A stretch of DNA of 64,000 nt from B18-G4 sp032250805 (GTDB taxonomy: Bacteria; Bacteroidota; Bacteroidia; Bacteroidales; B18-G4), in the NCBI GenBank assembly GCA_032250805.1, contig JAVVEM010000001.1, positions 62,001 to 126,000 of the forward strand, written 5' to 3'. The notes beneath the pieces are model-generated. The model made no database searches and was not told where the DNA came from. It worked only from the letters and a program-made list of their open reading frames with translations. The number at the start of each line of letters is the position of its first letter. The first letter of the stretch is position 1. Positions 36,796 through 44,644 of the stretch are shown in pieces. The position numbers were made by a program, and so were the translations under genes.

Positions 36796-38526
36796 ATGAA
36801 AGATACGATATCAAGAATGAAAGCAATATGGGATCGACTCTATCCCGGTGCAGGGCCGGAGGCCTTAACAAAGTTTATTTCGGGACTTGATAAGGTCCGG
36901 GCCTGCATCACTTTTCCGGGACACGAGAAAGAATGGTACAAGGATTCCATTGTTTACGCCCTTTATGTTGACCTTTTTAACAATGATTTCCCCGGACTGG
37001 AAGAGAAGATCGGATACCTGCAGGATTTGGGTGTAAACTGCCTTTGGTTGTTGCCAATCCTTGATTCGCCGGGAAAAGATGCCGGTTTCGACATCAGCAA
37101 TTACAGAAGCATCCGCCCCGACCTCCTTGGCCTGCCCTCTGATGCTCCGGATGAAGAAAAATCGGAGGTTTTTGCCCGCTTCCTCGAAAGCGCGCATAAA
37201 AGAAACATCAGGGTGATCTTCGACATTGCGATCAACCATACTTCCGATCAGCATCGATGGTTTACCGAATCAAGGAAATCAGAAGACAGCCCTTTCAGGG
37301 ATTATTATATCTGGGCGGATGATGATAAAGGATATGCAGGGGCCCGCATTATTTTTGAGGGTTTGTGCGACAGCAACTGGGAAAAGGACGGTGATCATTA
37401 CTTTTTCCATCGCTTTTTCGAGTTTCAGCCCGATCTCAACTACCGCAACCCTGACGTATTGCTGGCCATGGCCAAAAACCTCGTTTACTGGCTAAAACTG
37501 GGTGTTGACGGTTTCCGGGCTGATGCCATCCCCTACCTCTGGAAAGAAGAAGGAACCGATTGTGAAAATCTTCCCGAAACACACCTGCTCATAAAGTTCT
37601 TCAGAGCTGTGCTCGACCATGTAAGGCCACATACTTTGCTTCTGGCCGAAGCCTGTCAAAAACCCAGGGAAGTGGTGAAATATTTTGGCAATGGCGACGA
37701 ATGCCAGGCAGGATATCATTTCCCGCTGATGCCGCAGATGTTCAAAGCATTGCATATGAAAAACGGCAAGCCGGTAAAGCATGTGCTCAGTAAGGAGGTC
37801 ACTCCTTCGATACCTGATGAATGCCAGTGGTTTACCTTTTTGCGCCTCCACGACGAACTGAGCCTCGAGCTGGTTTATGTGAGTGAGGAAGACCGGAAAT
37901 ACATCCACGAAAATTACTGTAAAGAACCCGAATGGGATTTCAGACACGGACAGGGCATTTCGGCACGGTTATCCGAATTGTTCGACCATGATCCGAAAAA
38001 GATATTGCTCGCCTACGCCATGATGCTATCATTGCCGGGAACGCCGGTGATCTATTACGGGGATGAATTCGGCAAGTCAAATGACAAAAAATATTATAAG
38101 GAAATGATCGCCCTTACCGGGAAGGATGATACCCGCTTCCTGGTCAGGGGCCGGATCGACTGGGATGAGGCAGAGAAGGAAATCAATACGACCGGATCAT
38201 TTGCTTCTGGAGTTTATTCACGCATCAGCCATATGATCAATACCCGCAAAAAACACCCGGCCTTTGGCAGGGGAGAACTGGATATGATCGAAATTAAAGA
38301 CCCTTCAGGTGATACACTGAATCAGGTGATGGGTTATTGGCGCAGTTGGACAAGCAACAGATTGCTGATATTGCTGAATCTTTCTGACGAAGCCCAAACG
38401 ATTGCGCTGCCTGCAAAGCAGCTCGAAAAATGCAAACATGATGCGCTTGGCCAGGCTGTTTCGACAGATATAAAAAATGCTTCGATGCATATGCCCCCAT
38501 TAGGCTATTTCTGGTTTATTGTTTAA
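36796..38526 (+). CDS. trehalose-synthase-like GH13 enzyme, cytoplasmic
   Basis: A 576-residue GH13 protein with no signal peptide. Conserved regions: DIAINHTSDQH, DGFRADAIPYLW, LLLAEACQ and LRLHDELSLELV. The segment EEGTDCENLPETH right after the nucleophile region and FFEFQPDLNYRNPDV are close to trehalose synthase (maltose/trehalose isomerase, TreS group). Lacks the maltokinase domain often fused to TreS. It precedes the mutase-GH65 fusion by 10 nt, so maltose/trehalose interconversion before phosphorolysis is a natural reading. A plain cytoplasmic alpha-glucosidase is the alternative. Confidence 0.78.
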   Translation: MKDTISRMKAIWDRLYPGAGPEALTKFISGLDKVRACITFPGHEKEWYKDSIVYALYVDLFNNDFPGLEEKIGYLQDLGVNCLWLLPILDSPGKDAGFDISNYRSIRPDLLGLPSDAPDEEKSEVFARFLESAHKRNIRVIFDIAINHTSDQHRWFTESRKSEDSPFRDYYIWADDDKGYAGARIIFEGLCDSNWEKDGDHYFFHRFFEFQPDLNYRNPDVLLAMAKNLVYWLKLGVDGFRADAIPYLWKEEGTDCENLPETHLLIKFFRAVLDHVRPHTLLLAEACQKPREVVKYFGNGDECQAGYHFPLMPQMFKALHMKNGKPVKHVLSKEVTPSIPDECQWFTFLRLHDELSLELVYVSEEDRKYIHENYCKEPEWDFRHGQGISARLSELFDHDPKKILLAYAMMLSLPGTPVIYYGDEFGKSNDKKYYKEMIALTGKDDTRFLVRGRIDWDEAEKEINTTGSFASGVYSRISHMINTRKKHPAFGRGELDMIEIKDPSGDTLNQVMGYWRSWTSNRLLILLNLSDEAQTIALPAKQLEKCKHDALGQAVSTDIKNASMHMPPLGYFWFIV

Positions 38527-38536
38527 TATTGATAAG

Positions 38537-41500
38537 ATGGAAGAAAGACTTTTTGATGCGGTTATTTTTGACCTCGACGGTGTGATCACACAAACGGCGC
38601 TGGTTCACAGCCAGGCGTGGAAACAGATGTTTGACGGATACCTGCGCGAAAGAGAAGCGAAATACGGTGAGTCCTTCAGGGAATTCTCACACCAAAATGA
38701 TTACCTTCCCTATGTCGATGGCAAACCGCGCTACAATGGTGTGCAGTCATTCCTCGAATCGAGAAAGATCCATCTCCCCTTCGGGGATCCTTCCGACCCT
38801 CCCGAAAAAGAAACTATTTGCGGTATCGGTAACCGTAAGAACATCGCTTTTAATGATATTCTTAAAGAACAAGGGGTAAAAGTTTACCCTTCTACGGTTG
38901 AGCTGATCCATACGCTTAAGGACAAAGGTATCCATGTGGGTGTGGCCTCATCCAGCAAAAACTGCGAGCAGGTGCTTGAAGCCGCCGGTCTTGCCGGACT
39001 TGTTGAGGTGCGTATCGACGGCGTGGTTTCGGCAGCACTTGGACTGAATGGCAAACCAGCCCCCGATATTTTTACTACTGCTGCCGACCGGCTGGGAGCC
39101 GACTACGACCGCACCGTGGTTGTCGAGGATGCCGTATCAGGCGTAACAGCAGGCAAAGCAGGGAATTTTGGCCTGGTGCTGGGCATTGCCAGAGAAGAAA
39201 ATACACAGGAACTATTCATTGGCGGAGCCGATGTGGTTGTAAACGACATCGATGAGATCGGTTTCGAAGGGATTGAGGAATGGTTTCTCGAAAAATTGCC
39301 CTACGACAATACCAACCTTATTTACTACGGTTATGAGCCCGGCCTTGAAAAAACGCGCGAGTCGCTGTTAACAATTGGCAATGGCTATTTCGGCACCCGG
39401 GGCGCATGGGAGGAAGCAAGTGCCGGCGAACATCATTACCCTGCAACATACATGGCGGGCCTGTATAACCGCCTGGAGTCGAAAGTTGGCGACCGGATGA
39501 TCACCAACGAAGATTTTGTAAATGCCATCAACTGGCTTCCGCTTACCTTCAGGATCGATGATGGGGATTGGTTCAGGCCGGGCAGCATGGAGATCGTTTC
39601 CATTCGCAGGCGGCTTCATATGAATAAAGGCTTTTTATGCCGGAAAATGATTGTTCGCGATAAGGGCGGCAGAGAAACCCTGATCCACAGCCGTCGCTTT
39701 GCCAGTATGGACAATCCACACCTGGCAGGAATACGTTATGAGGTAACACCACTAAACTACTCAGGCCGGATCGAGATAAAATCAGAGCTTGAGGGCGAGC
39801 ACATCAATGATGGGGTTGAACGGTACCGCCCGCTGAATCAGCAACACCTTGAGGCCGTTAGTGAAGGCCACGAGGGCGATATTCAGTTTCTTGAAGTGAA
39901 GACCACGCAATCAAATATCCATATCGCTGCCGCTGCCAGGATCACGGCAGAAACAGACAAGGGTGCTGTGCAGGCAAAAATTATAAATGACTCAGGCCAC
40001 GGCAGGGTGATCACTGTGGTATCGGCTTTGGCAGATCAACACCAGGCTGTTGCGCTTATAAAACGATGCGCCATGTTCAGGTCCGACGATGAAGGCATTT
40101 CTGATCCGCTTAAGAGCGCCATTGATCACGCCAGGCAGGCAGCAGAATTCCAGGAACTTCTGGAAGCTTCTATCCCGGCATGGGAAGATATCTGGGAAAA
40201 GGCCGACATCATGGTTGAAGGCGACCGCCTGTCGCAAAAACTGCTCAGGCTGCATATCTATCATCTCATGATCAGCATATCGCCTCATAACGCAAATATC
40301 GATGCCGGCATCCCTGCCCGGGGACTGCACGGCGAAGCTTACCGCGGACATATTTTCTGGGATGAGATCTATATCCTTCCATTTTATTATATGCACTTCC
40401 CCGAAGCGGCCAAAGCAGTGCTGAATTACCGCTATAACCGCCTGGATGCGGCACGCAGATATGCCCGTGAACATGGTGAGCAGGGGGCCATGTTCCCCTG
40501 GCAGAGTGGCAGCGACGGAAGCGAAGAAACCCAGGTAATACACCTGAACCCGGTTAGCGGCAAATGGGGAGCCGACCATAGTTCGCTGCAACGGCATGTG
40601 TCGCTGGCCATCGCCTATAATGTGATCATGTATTTTCATTATACTGCCGACAAGGATTTTCTTGAACGCGGGGCAGAATTGTTAATTGAGATCAGCCGCT
40701 TCTGGGCCGGAAAAGCAGAAAAAGACGAAAAAACAGGGCGCTACAGCATCAGCGGAGTAATGGGCCCCGACGAATTCCATGAAAAATATCCCGGAGCAGA
40801 AAAAGGCGGACTGAAAGACAATGCATATACCAACCTGATGACCGTGTGGGTATTGAAAAAAACCGCCGAAATACTCCATACCCTCGACAAACAAAAGAAA
40901 GAAGCCCTTTTCCAAAAACTTCATGTTCAGCCAGCTGAACCTGAATACTGGAAAGAAGTCAGTAAAAATATGAATTTACCCATATCTGATGAAGGTATCA
41001 TTGCACAGTATGATGGATATCTGAACCTGAATGAGCTCGACTGGGACCGGTACAGGCAAAAATATAACAACATTCACCGCATGGACCGCATCCTGAAGGC
41101 AGAAGGAAAGTCGCCCGACGATTACAAAGTAGCCAAGCAGGCCGACACACTGATGACCTATTATAACCTCGACAGCGGCGAAGTGGATGAAATGATCAGG
41201 GACCTGGGTTATGAGCTGCCCAAAGACTATCTCAAAAAAAACCTCAATTACTATCTTCAGCGTACATCACACGGCTCAACCCTGAGCAGGGTTGTTCATG
41301 CAAAGCTGGCCGGCATGACCGGCGATCATGAGTTAAGCTGGAAACTTTACCTTGATGCCCTTACCAGCGACTATAACGACATTCAGGGAGGAACCACTGC
41401 CGAAGGCATACATGCAGGAGTAATGGCAGGCACTGTGCTTGGGGCCATGCACACTTTTGCCGGGCTCGACCTTCAGGGCGATATTGTGAGGATCAATCCC

Positions 41501-41587
41501 CGCCTCCCGACGCACTGGAGAAAAATAAGCTTTAACTTTACATTTAAAAAGGTTAACTACCGCATGGAAATAACAAATGACAAATAA
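38537..41587 (+). CDS. fused beta-phosphoglucomutase and GH65 disaccharide phosphorylase
   Basis: A 1016-residue two-enzyme fusion. Residues 1-245 are a HAD-fold beta-phosphoglucomutase with DLD at 12-14, ASSSKNCEQVLEAAG and VVEDAVSGVTAGKAG. Residues about 255-1010 are a GH65 phosphorylase/hydrolase: IGNGYFGTRG, HIFWDEIYILPF, the catalytic-acid motif VMGPDEFHE (Glu746) and the phosphate-loop-like RTSHGSTLSRVVHAKLAG. The expected reaction is alpha-disaccharide (maltose, trehalose, kojibiose or nigerose) plus phosphate to glucose and beta-glucose-1-phosphate, then glucose-6-phosphate. The ATG at 38537 is chosen over an upstream TTG that overlaps the previous gene. The last codons and stop lie inside a heptad repeat. 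Confidence 0.9.
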   Translation: MEERLFDAVIFDLDGVITQTALVHSQAWKQMFDGYLREREAKYGESFREFSHQNDYLPYVDGKPRYNGVQSFLESRKIHLPFGDPSDPPEKETICGIGNRKNIAFNDILKEQGVKVYPSTVELIHTLKDKGIHVGVASSSKNCEQVLEAAGLAGLVEVRIDGVVSAALGLNGKPAPDIFTTAADRLGADYDRTVVVEDAVSGVTAGKAGNFGLVLGIAREENTQELFIGGADVVVNDIDEIGFEGIEEWFLEKLPYDNTNLIYYGYEPGLEKTRESLLTIGNGYFGTRGAWEEASAGEHHYPATYMAGLYNRLESKVGDRMITNEDFVNAINWLPLTFRIDDGDWFRPGSMEIVSIRRRLHMNKGFLCRKMIVRDKGGRETLIHSRRFASMDNPHLAGIRYEVTPLNYSGRIEIKSELEGEHINDGVERYRPLNQQHLEAVSEGHEGDIQFLEVKTTQSNIHIAAAARITAETDKGAVQAKIINDSGHGRVITVVSALADQHQAVALIKRCAMFRSDDEGISDPLKSAIDHARQAAEFQELLEASIPAWEDIWEKADIMVEGDRLSQKLLRLHIYHLMISISPHNANIDAGIPARGLHGEAYRGHIFWDEIYILPFYYMHFPEAAKAVLNYRYNRLDAARRYAREHGEQGAMFPWQSGSDGSEETQVIHLNPVSGKWGADHSSLQRHVSLAIAYNVIMYFHYTADKDFLERGAELLIEISRFWAGKAEKDEKTGRYSISGVMGPDEFHEKYPGAEKGGLKDNAYTNLMTVWVLKKTAEILHTLDKQKKEALFQKLHVQPAEPEYWKEVSKNMNLPISDEGIIAQYDGYLNLNELDWDRYRQKYNNIHRMDRILKAEGKSPDDYKVAKQADTLMTYYNLDSGEVDEMIRDLGYELPKDYLKKNLNYYLQRTSHGSTLSRVVHAKLAGMTGDHELSWKLYLDALTSDYNDIQGGTTAEGIHAGVMAGTVLGAMHTFAGLDLQGDIVRINPRLPTHWRKISFNFTFKKVNYRMEITNDK

Positions 41588-41660
41588 CAAATAACAAATG
41601 ACGAATAACAAATAACAAATAACGAATGACGAGTGACGAGTGACGAGTGACGAATAATGA
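41570..41660. repeat. degenerate heptanucleotide tandem repeat (13 units)
   Basis: Thirteen consecutive 7-nt units of the form (A/G)T(A/G)A(C/T)(A/G)A, drifting from ATAACAA at the left to GTGACGA and ATAATGA at the right. The repeat begins inside the GH65 fusion gene; its last residues (ITNDK) and the TAA stop at 41585-41587 are read from the repeat. Function unknown. Confidence 0.9.
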
Positions 41661-41693
41661 ATTATTAAACTTAAATTTCAAAATTATAAGTAT

Positions 41694-42332
41694 ATGCTTG
41701 GAGATGTATTGCTCATTCAGGAAAAGCACCACAAAGCAGGTGCGGTGATCATTGATGAAATATTAAAAAATAAAAAAGACAAATTCATTGCGGCCATATC
41801 AGGAGAGTCGGGATCGGGCAAGACTGAGCTGGCACATGTTATCGCCAGGGGGCTGCGCAAGCACGGCATCTTTGCCAAGCCCCTGCACATTGATAACTAT
41901 TACAGGATACATCCTCTGGAGCGAAAGCAGTGGCGCATCGACAAGGAGATTGAAAAGTGCGTAGGTTACAGCGAATACGACTGGGACACGATCAACAGCA
42001 ACATCGAATCCTTCAAAAAAGGCGAACAAGCCATTATGCCCTGTGTTGACCTTGTTACGGAGCAGGTCGATACCCTGGTGACTGATTTCAGTACGGTGGA
42101 TATGCTCATCATCGACGGCCTCTATGCTATAAAAACCAGCGGCATTGACCTGAGGGTTTTTATCGAACTCACATACCACGAAACCAGGAAAGCCCAAAGC
42201 GAGCGTGGCAAAGAACCCCAGAATGAATACCGCTGGGCCGTACTGGAACAGGAGCATAAGATGGTGCAGGCGCTGAAGGCATCGGCCGACCTACTCGTAA
42301 CAAAAGACTATGAGGTGGTAGAAAAACCTTAG
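41694..42332 (+). CDS. uridine-kinase-family P-loop kinase
   Basis: A 212-residue cytoplasmic protein of the uridine kinase/phosphoribulokinase P-loop family: GESGSGKT at residues 37-44, HIDNYYR about 30 residues later in the place of the substrate-binding DxFY motif, LIIDGLYAI as the Walker-B-like region, and an arginine-containing RKAQSERGKE lid. The true substrate is unknown. Uridine is the family default, but its place directly after a disaccharide phosphorylase raises the possibility of a sugar or sugar-alcohol substrate. It is bracketed by two different heptad repeats. No ribosome-binding site is visible. Confidence 0.72.
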   Translation: MLGDVLLIQEKHHKAGAVIIDEILKNKKDKFIAAISGESGSGKTELAHVIARGLRKHGIFAKPLHIDNYYRIHPLERKQWRIDKEIEKCVGYSEYDWDTINSNIESFKKGEQAIMPCVDLVTEQVDTLVTDFSTVDMLIIDGLYAIKTSGIDLRVFIELTYHETRKAQSERGKEPQNEYRWAVLEQEHKMVQALKASADLLVTKDYEVVEKP

Positions 42333-42357
42333 CATCCTGACAGACAGTCAATACTGT

Positions 42358-42385
42358 ACAGTTTACAATTTACAATTTACAGTTT
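42358..42385. repeat. short heptanucleotide tandem repeat (4 units)
   Basis: Four units: ACAGTTT, ACAATTT, ACAATTT, ACAGTTT, ending just before the ATG of the small membrane protein at 42391. The unit differs from the heptad at 41570-41660 on either strand, but the period is the same. Confidence 0.8.
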
Positions 42386-42390
42386 ATGCC

Positions 42391-42834
42391 ATGATCACAA
42401 AATATCTCCTTCTTGCCATTTTTGGTATTGCCATGGCCCATTTCGAAGGGGTTGTTGTACTTTACCTCAGAAGGGCCCTGGGTATCCTTAACAGGGTGCC
42501 CAACCGCGATTTTTTAGAAAAGATCCCGAAAGATTACATCCTAATTGAAAAAACCCGGGAAGCCGCTACCATTGTGATGCTGGTAGCCCTGGCCCTGCTT
42601 GTGGGAACATCCTTGATTGACATGATTATCGTCTTCCTGTGGACCTTCGCCTTCTGGGACCTGTTTTATTATCTTTCGCTCTATATACTGATAAAATGGC
42701 CTTCGAGCCTCAACACAATCGACGTACTCTTTCTCATTCCCCGCCCCTGGATCGCACCGGTGTGGTTCCCGATAGGCGTATCGACACTGACAATCGTTGG
42801 CATAATAATATTACTTGCGCTGGGAGTGGTTTAA
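42391..42834 (+). CDS. small four-helix membrane protein of unknown function
   Basis: A 147-residue integral membrane protein with about four hydrophobic segments: the N-terminus (YLLLAIFGIAMAHF), 55-80 (AATIVMLVALALLVGTSLI), 80-100 (MIIVFLWTFAFWDLFYYLSLYIL) and the C-terminal helix (VSTLTIVGIIILLALGVV). I do not recognise a family. A conserved-looking polar patch RRALGILNRVPNRDFLEKIPKDY lies between helices 1 and 2. It ends 29 nt from the convergent sugar symporter gene, so it may be the last gene of the plus-strand TreS-like run. Confidence 0.65.
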   Translation: MITKYLLLAIFGIAMAHFEGVVVLYLRRALGILNRVPNRDFLEKIPKDYILIEKTREAATIVMLVALALLVGTSLIDMIIVFLWTFAFWDLFYYLSLYILIKWPSSLNTIDVLFLIPRPWIAPVWFPIGVSTLTIVGIIILLALGVV

Positions 42835-42863
42835 GCCGCGACATTTCGTAAACCGGAAAACGC

Positions 42864-44612
42864 TCAGACTTCATCCACATCATCAACAAACAGCACCAGA
42901 ACGGCCGCAATGGCCATGGAGATACCACCCAGCACGAGGGCATAGATGGCCTGATTCTGAAAAAGTTCCCTGACGAAGAACCCCAGGATGGCCGCTGCGG
43001 TTATCTGCGGGATCACGATAAAGAAATTGAATATCCCCATGAAGGTTCCCATCTTATGCGAAGGCAAAGAACCCGTTAAGATAGCATATGGCATAGCCAG
43101 GATCGAGGCCCAGGCAAGCCCTATTCCCAATTCAGGAATAATGAGCATGTTGGGTGATGCGATAAAATAGAATGATACCAGGCTGATCCCTCCTACCAGC
43201 AGGCTGATGGAATGCACACGCTTACGACTGGTCAACCTTGCCATCCACATGATGAGAAAGGCCATCACCGCAGCAAAGCCATTGTAAACGGCCATAAGCA
43301 CGCCTACCCAGTCGGCACCGGTATTATATTCTTCCTTAATGTATTCAAGCCGTTCAGTAATCTCAGGTGCTATTCCCAGCAGGGCATTTTTTTCCTCGTC
43401 GGTAAAAAATTTTACAATGCGCATGGTGGCCACCACCTGTTCATCCTTTTCATATCCTGCAGCCATCTGATCCAGGTCGCCGGCAACTCCTTCGAGGGTG
43501 GTCCATGCGGCAGCCTCAGGAATGCCCGGTGCCAGCGTAACAGCCGCCTTAAGCTGCTCAAAATCAGCCCTGTCGAGCTTCATATCATATTTTGTGGCCG
43601 TCACTCCTGCGGTGGTGTAAATCCACATCGAAAACAATGCAAACCACGAAAAGAACTGCACAATGGCCAGCTGTTTCATGGTCTTAGGCATCCTGTATAG
43701 GTCGTTGATGACCTCCACAAAGCCATTGCGTATCATTCCCCGGGCCGTCATTGCTCCCGTAAGGATCTGCAGTAAGCCAAATACCGCAGCACCCCCGAAG
43801 AATACGCCCAGACCATAATCCATATAAATGAAAAAGTAGAAAAGAAGAAACAGGGATATGCTGATCAATAACCATATGCTGCCCTGCATGAAAAGTTTCC
43901 TGGCCTTCGTCGGTGTTTCAACGTAGGTTGCTTCAACTCCTCCGGTTTTCTCTTCTGCCTCTGCCTTTGAAAATCCTTCAAGCTCCTTGGGAGAATACTC
44001 CCTGCTGCGCACAACCGTCCACAGCACCGCCAGGAAAAATACGATACCACCGATGTAGAAAGCAAACTTAACAGAGGGCGGGATTTCACCTTCGGCAGCT
44101 GTATTTGAAACATTAAACCAGTTGGTCATTATCCAGGGCAATGCCGACGCAATGATGGCGCCTGTGCCGATAAAGAAACTTTGCATTGAAAACCCCATTG
44201 TACGCTGCCGCGAAGGCAGCATGTCGCCCACAAAGGCGCGAAAAGGCTCCATGCTGATGTTTATGGAAGCATCCATAATCCAGAGCATGCCGGCTGCCAC
44301 CCAGAGCACGGGTGAGTTAGGCATAATAAACAGGGCAATACTTGCAAGAATGGCTCCAATAAGAAAATATGGCCTCCGCCGGCCCAGCCGGCCCCAGGTA
44401 TTGTCGCTCATGTGCCCGATAATGGGCTGTATGATAAGTCCTGTTACAGGTGCGGCGATCCATAAAATGGGAATATCTTCGATCCGCGCACCCAGGGTTT
44501 CAAATATCCGGCTGACATTGGCATTCTGGAGGGCAAAGCCGAACTGTATCCCCAGAAAGCCGAAACTCATGTTCCAGATCTGCCAGAAACTAAGTTTGGG
44601 TTTTGTACTCAT
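42864..44612 (-). CDS. GPH/SLC45-type sugar:cation symporter with a large soluble insertion
   Basis: A 582-residue major-facilitator-type transporter of the sucrose/maltose symporter group. Seen: NMSFGFLGIQFGFALQNANVSRIF at the start, IIQPIIGHMSDNTWGRLGRRRPYFLIGA (the group's RxGRRRP loop) and about twelve hydrophobic segments. Between two helices, residues about 340-432 form a hydrophilic, acidic helical stretch that I do not expect in this family. Predicted to bring maltose or short dextrins into the cytoplasm, feeding the TreS-like and GH65 enzymes. Maltose specificity is inferred from context. Confidence 0.87.
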   Translation of the reverse strand: MSTKPKLSFWQIWNMSFGFLGIQFGFALQNANVSRIFETLGARIEDIPILWIAAPVTGLIIQPIIGHMSDNTWGRLGRRRPYFLIGAILASIALFIMPNSPVLWVAAGMLWIMDASINISMEPFRAFVGDMLPSRQRTMGFSMQSFFIGTGAIIASALPWIMTNWFNVSNTAAEGEIPPSVKFAFYIGGIVFFLAVLWTVVRSREYSPKELEGFSKAEAEEKTGGVEATYVETPTKARKLFMQGSIWLLISISLFLLFYFFIYMDYGLGVFFGGAAVFGLLQILTGAMTARGMIRNGFVEVINDLYRMPKTMKQLAIVQFFSWFALFSMWIYTTAGVTATKYDMKLDRADFEQLKAAVTLAPGIPEAAAWTTLEGVAGDLDQMAAGYEKDEQVVATMRIVKFFTDEEKNALLGIAPEITERLEYIKEEYNTGADWVGVLMAVYNGFAAVMAFLIMWMARLTSRKRVHSISLLVGGISLVSFYFIASPNMLIIPELGIGLAWASILAMPYAILTGSLPSHKMGTFMGIFNFFIVIPQITAAAILGFFVRELFQNQAIYALVLGGISMAIAAVLVLFVDDVDEV

Positions 44613-44644
44613 AGCTCAACAGGTATTGGATGAGTATATGATGG

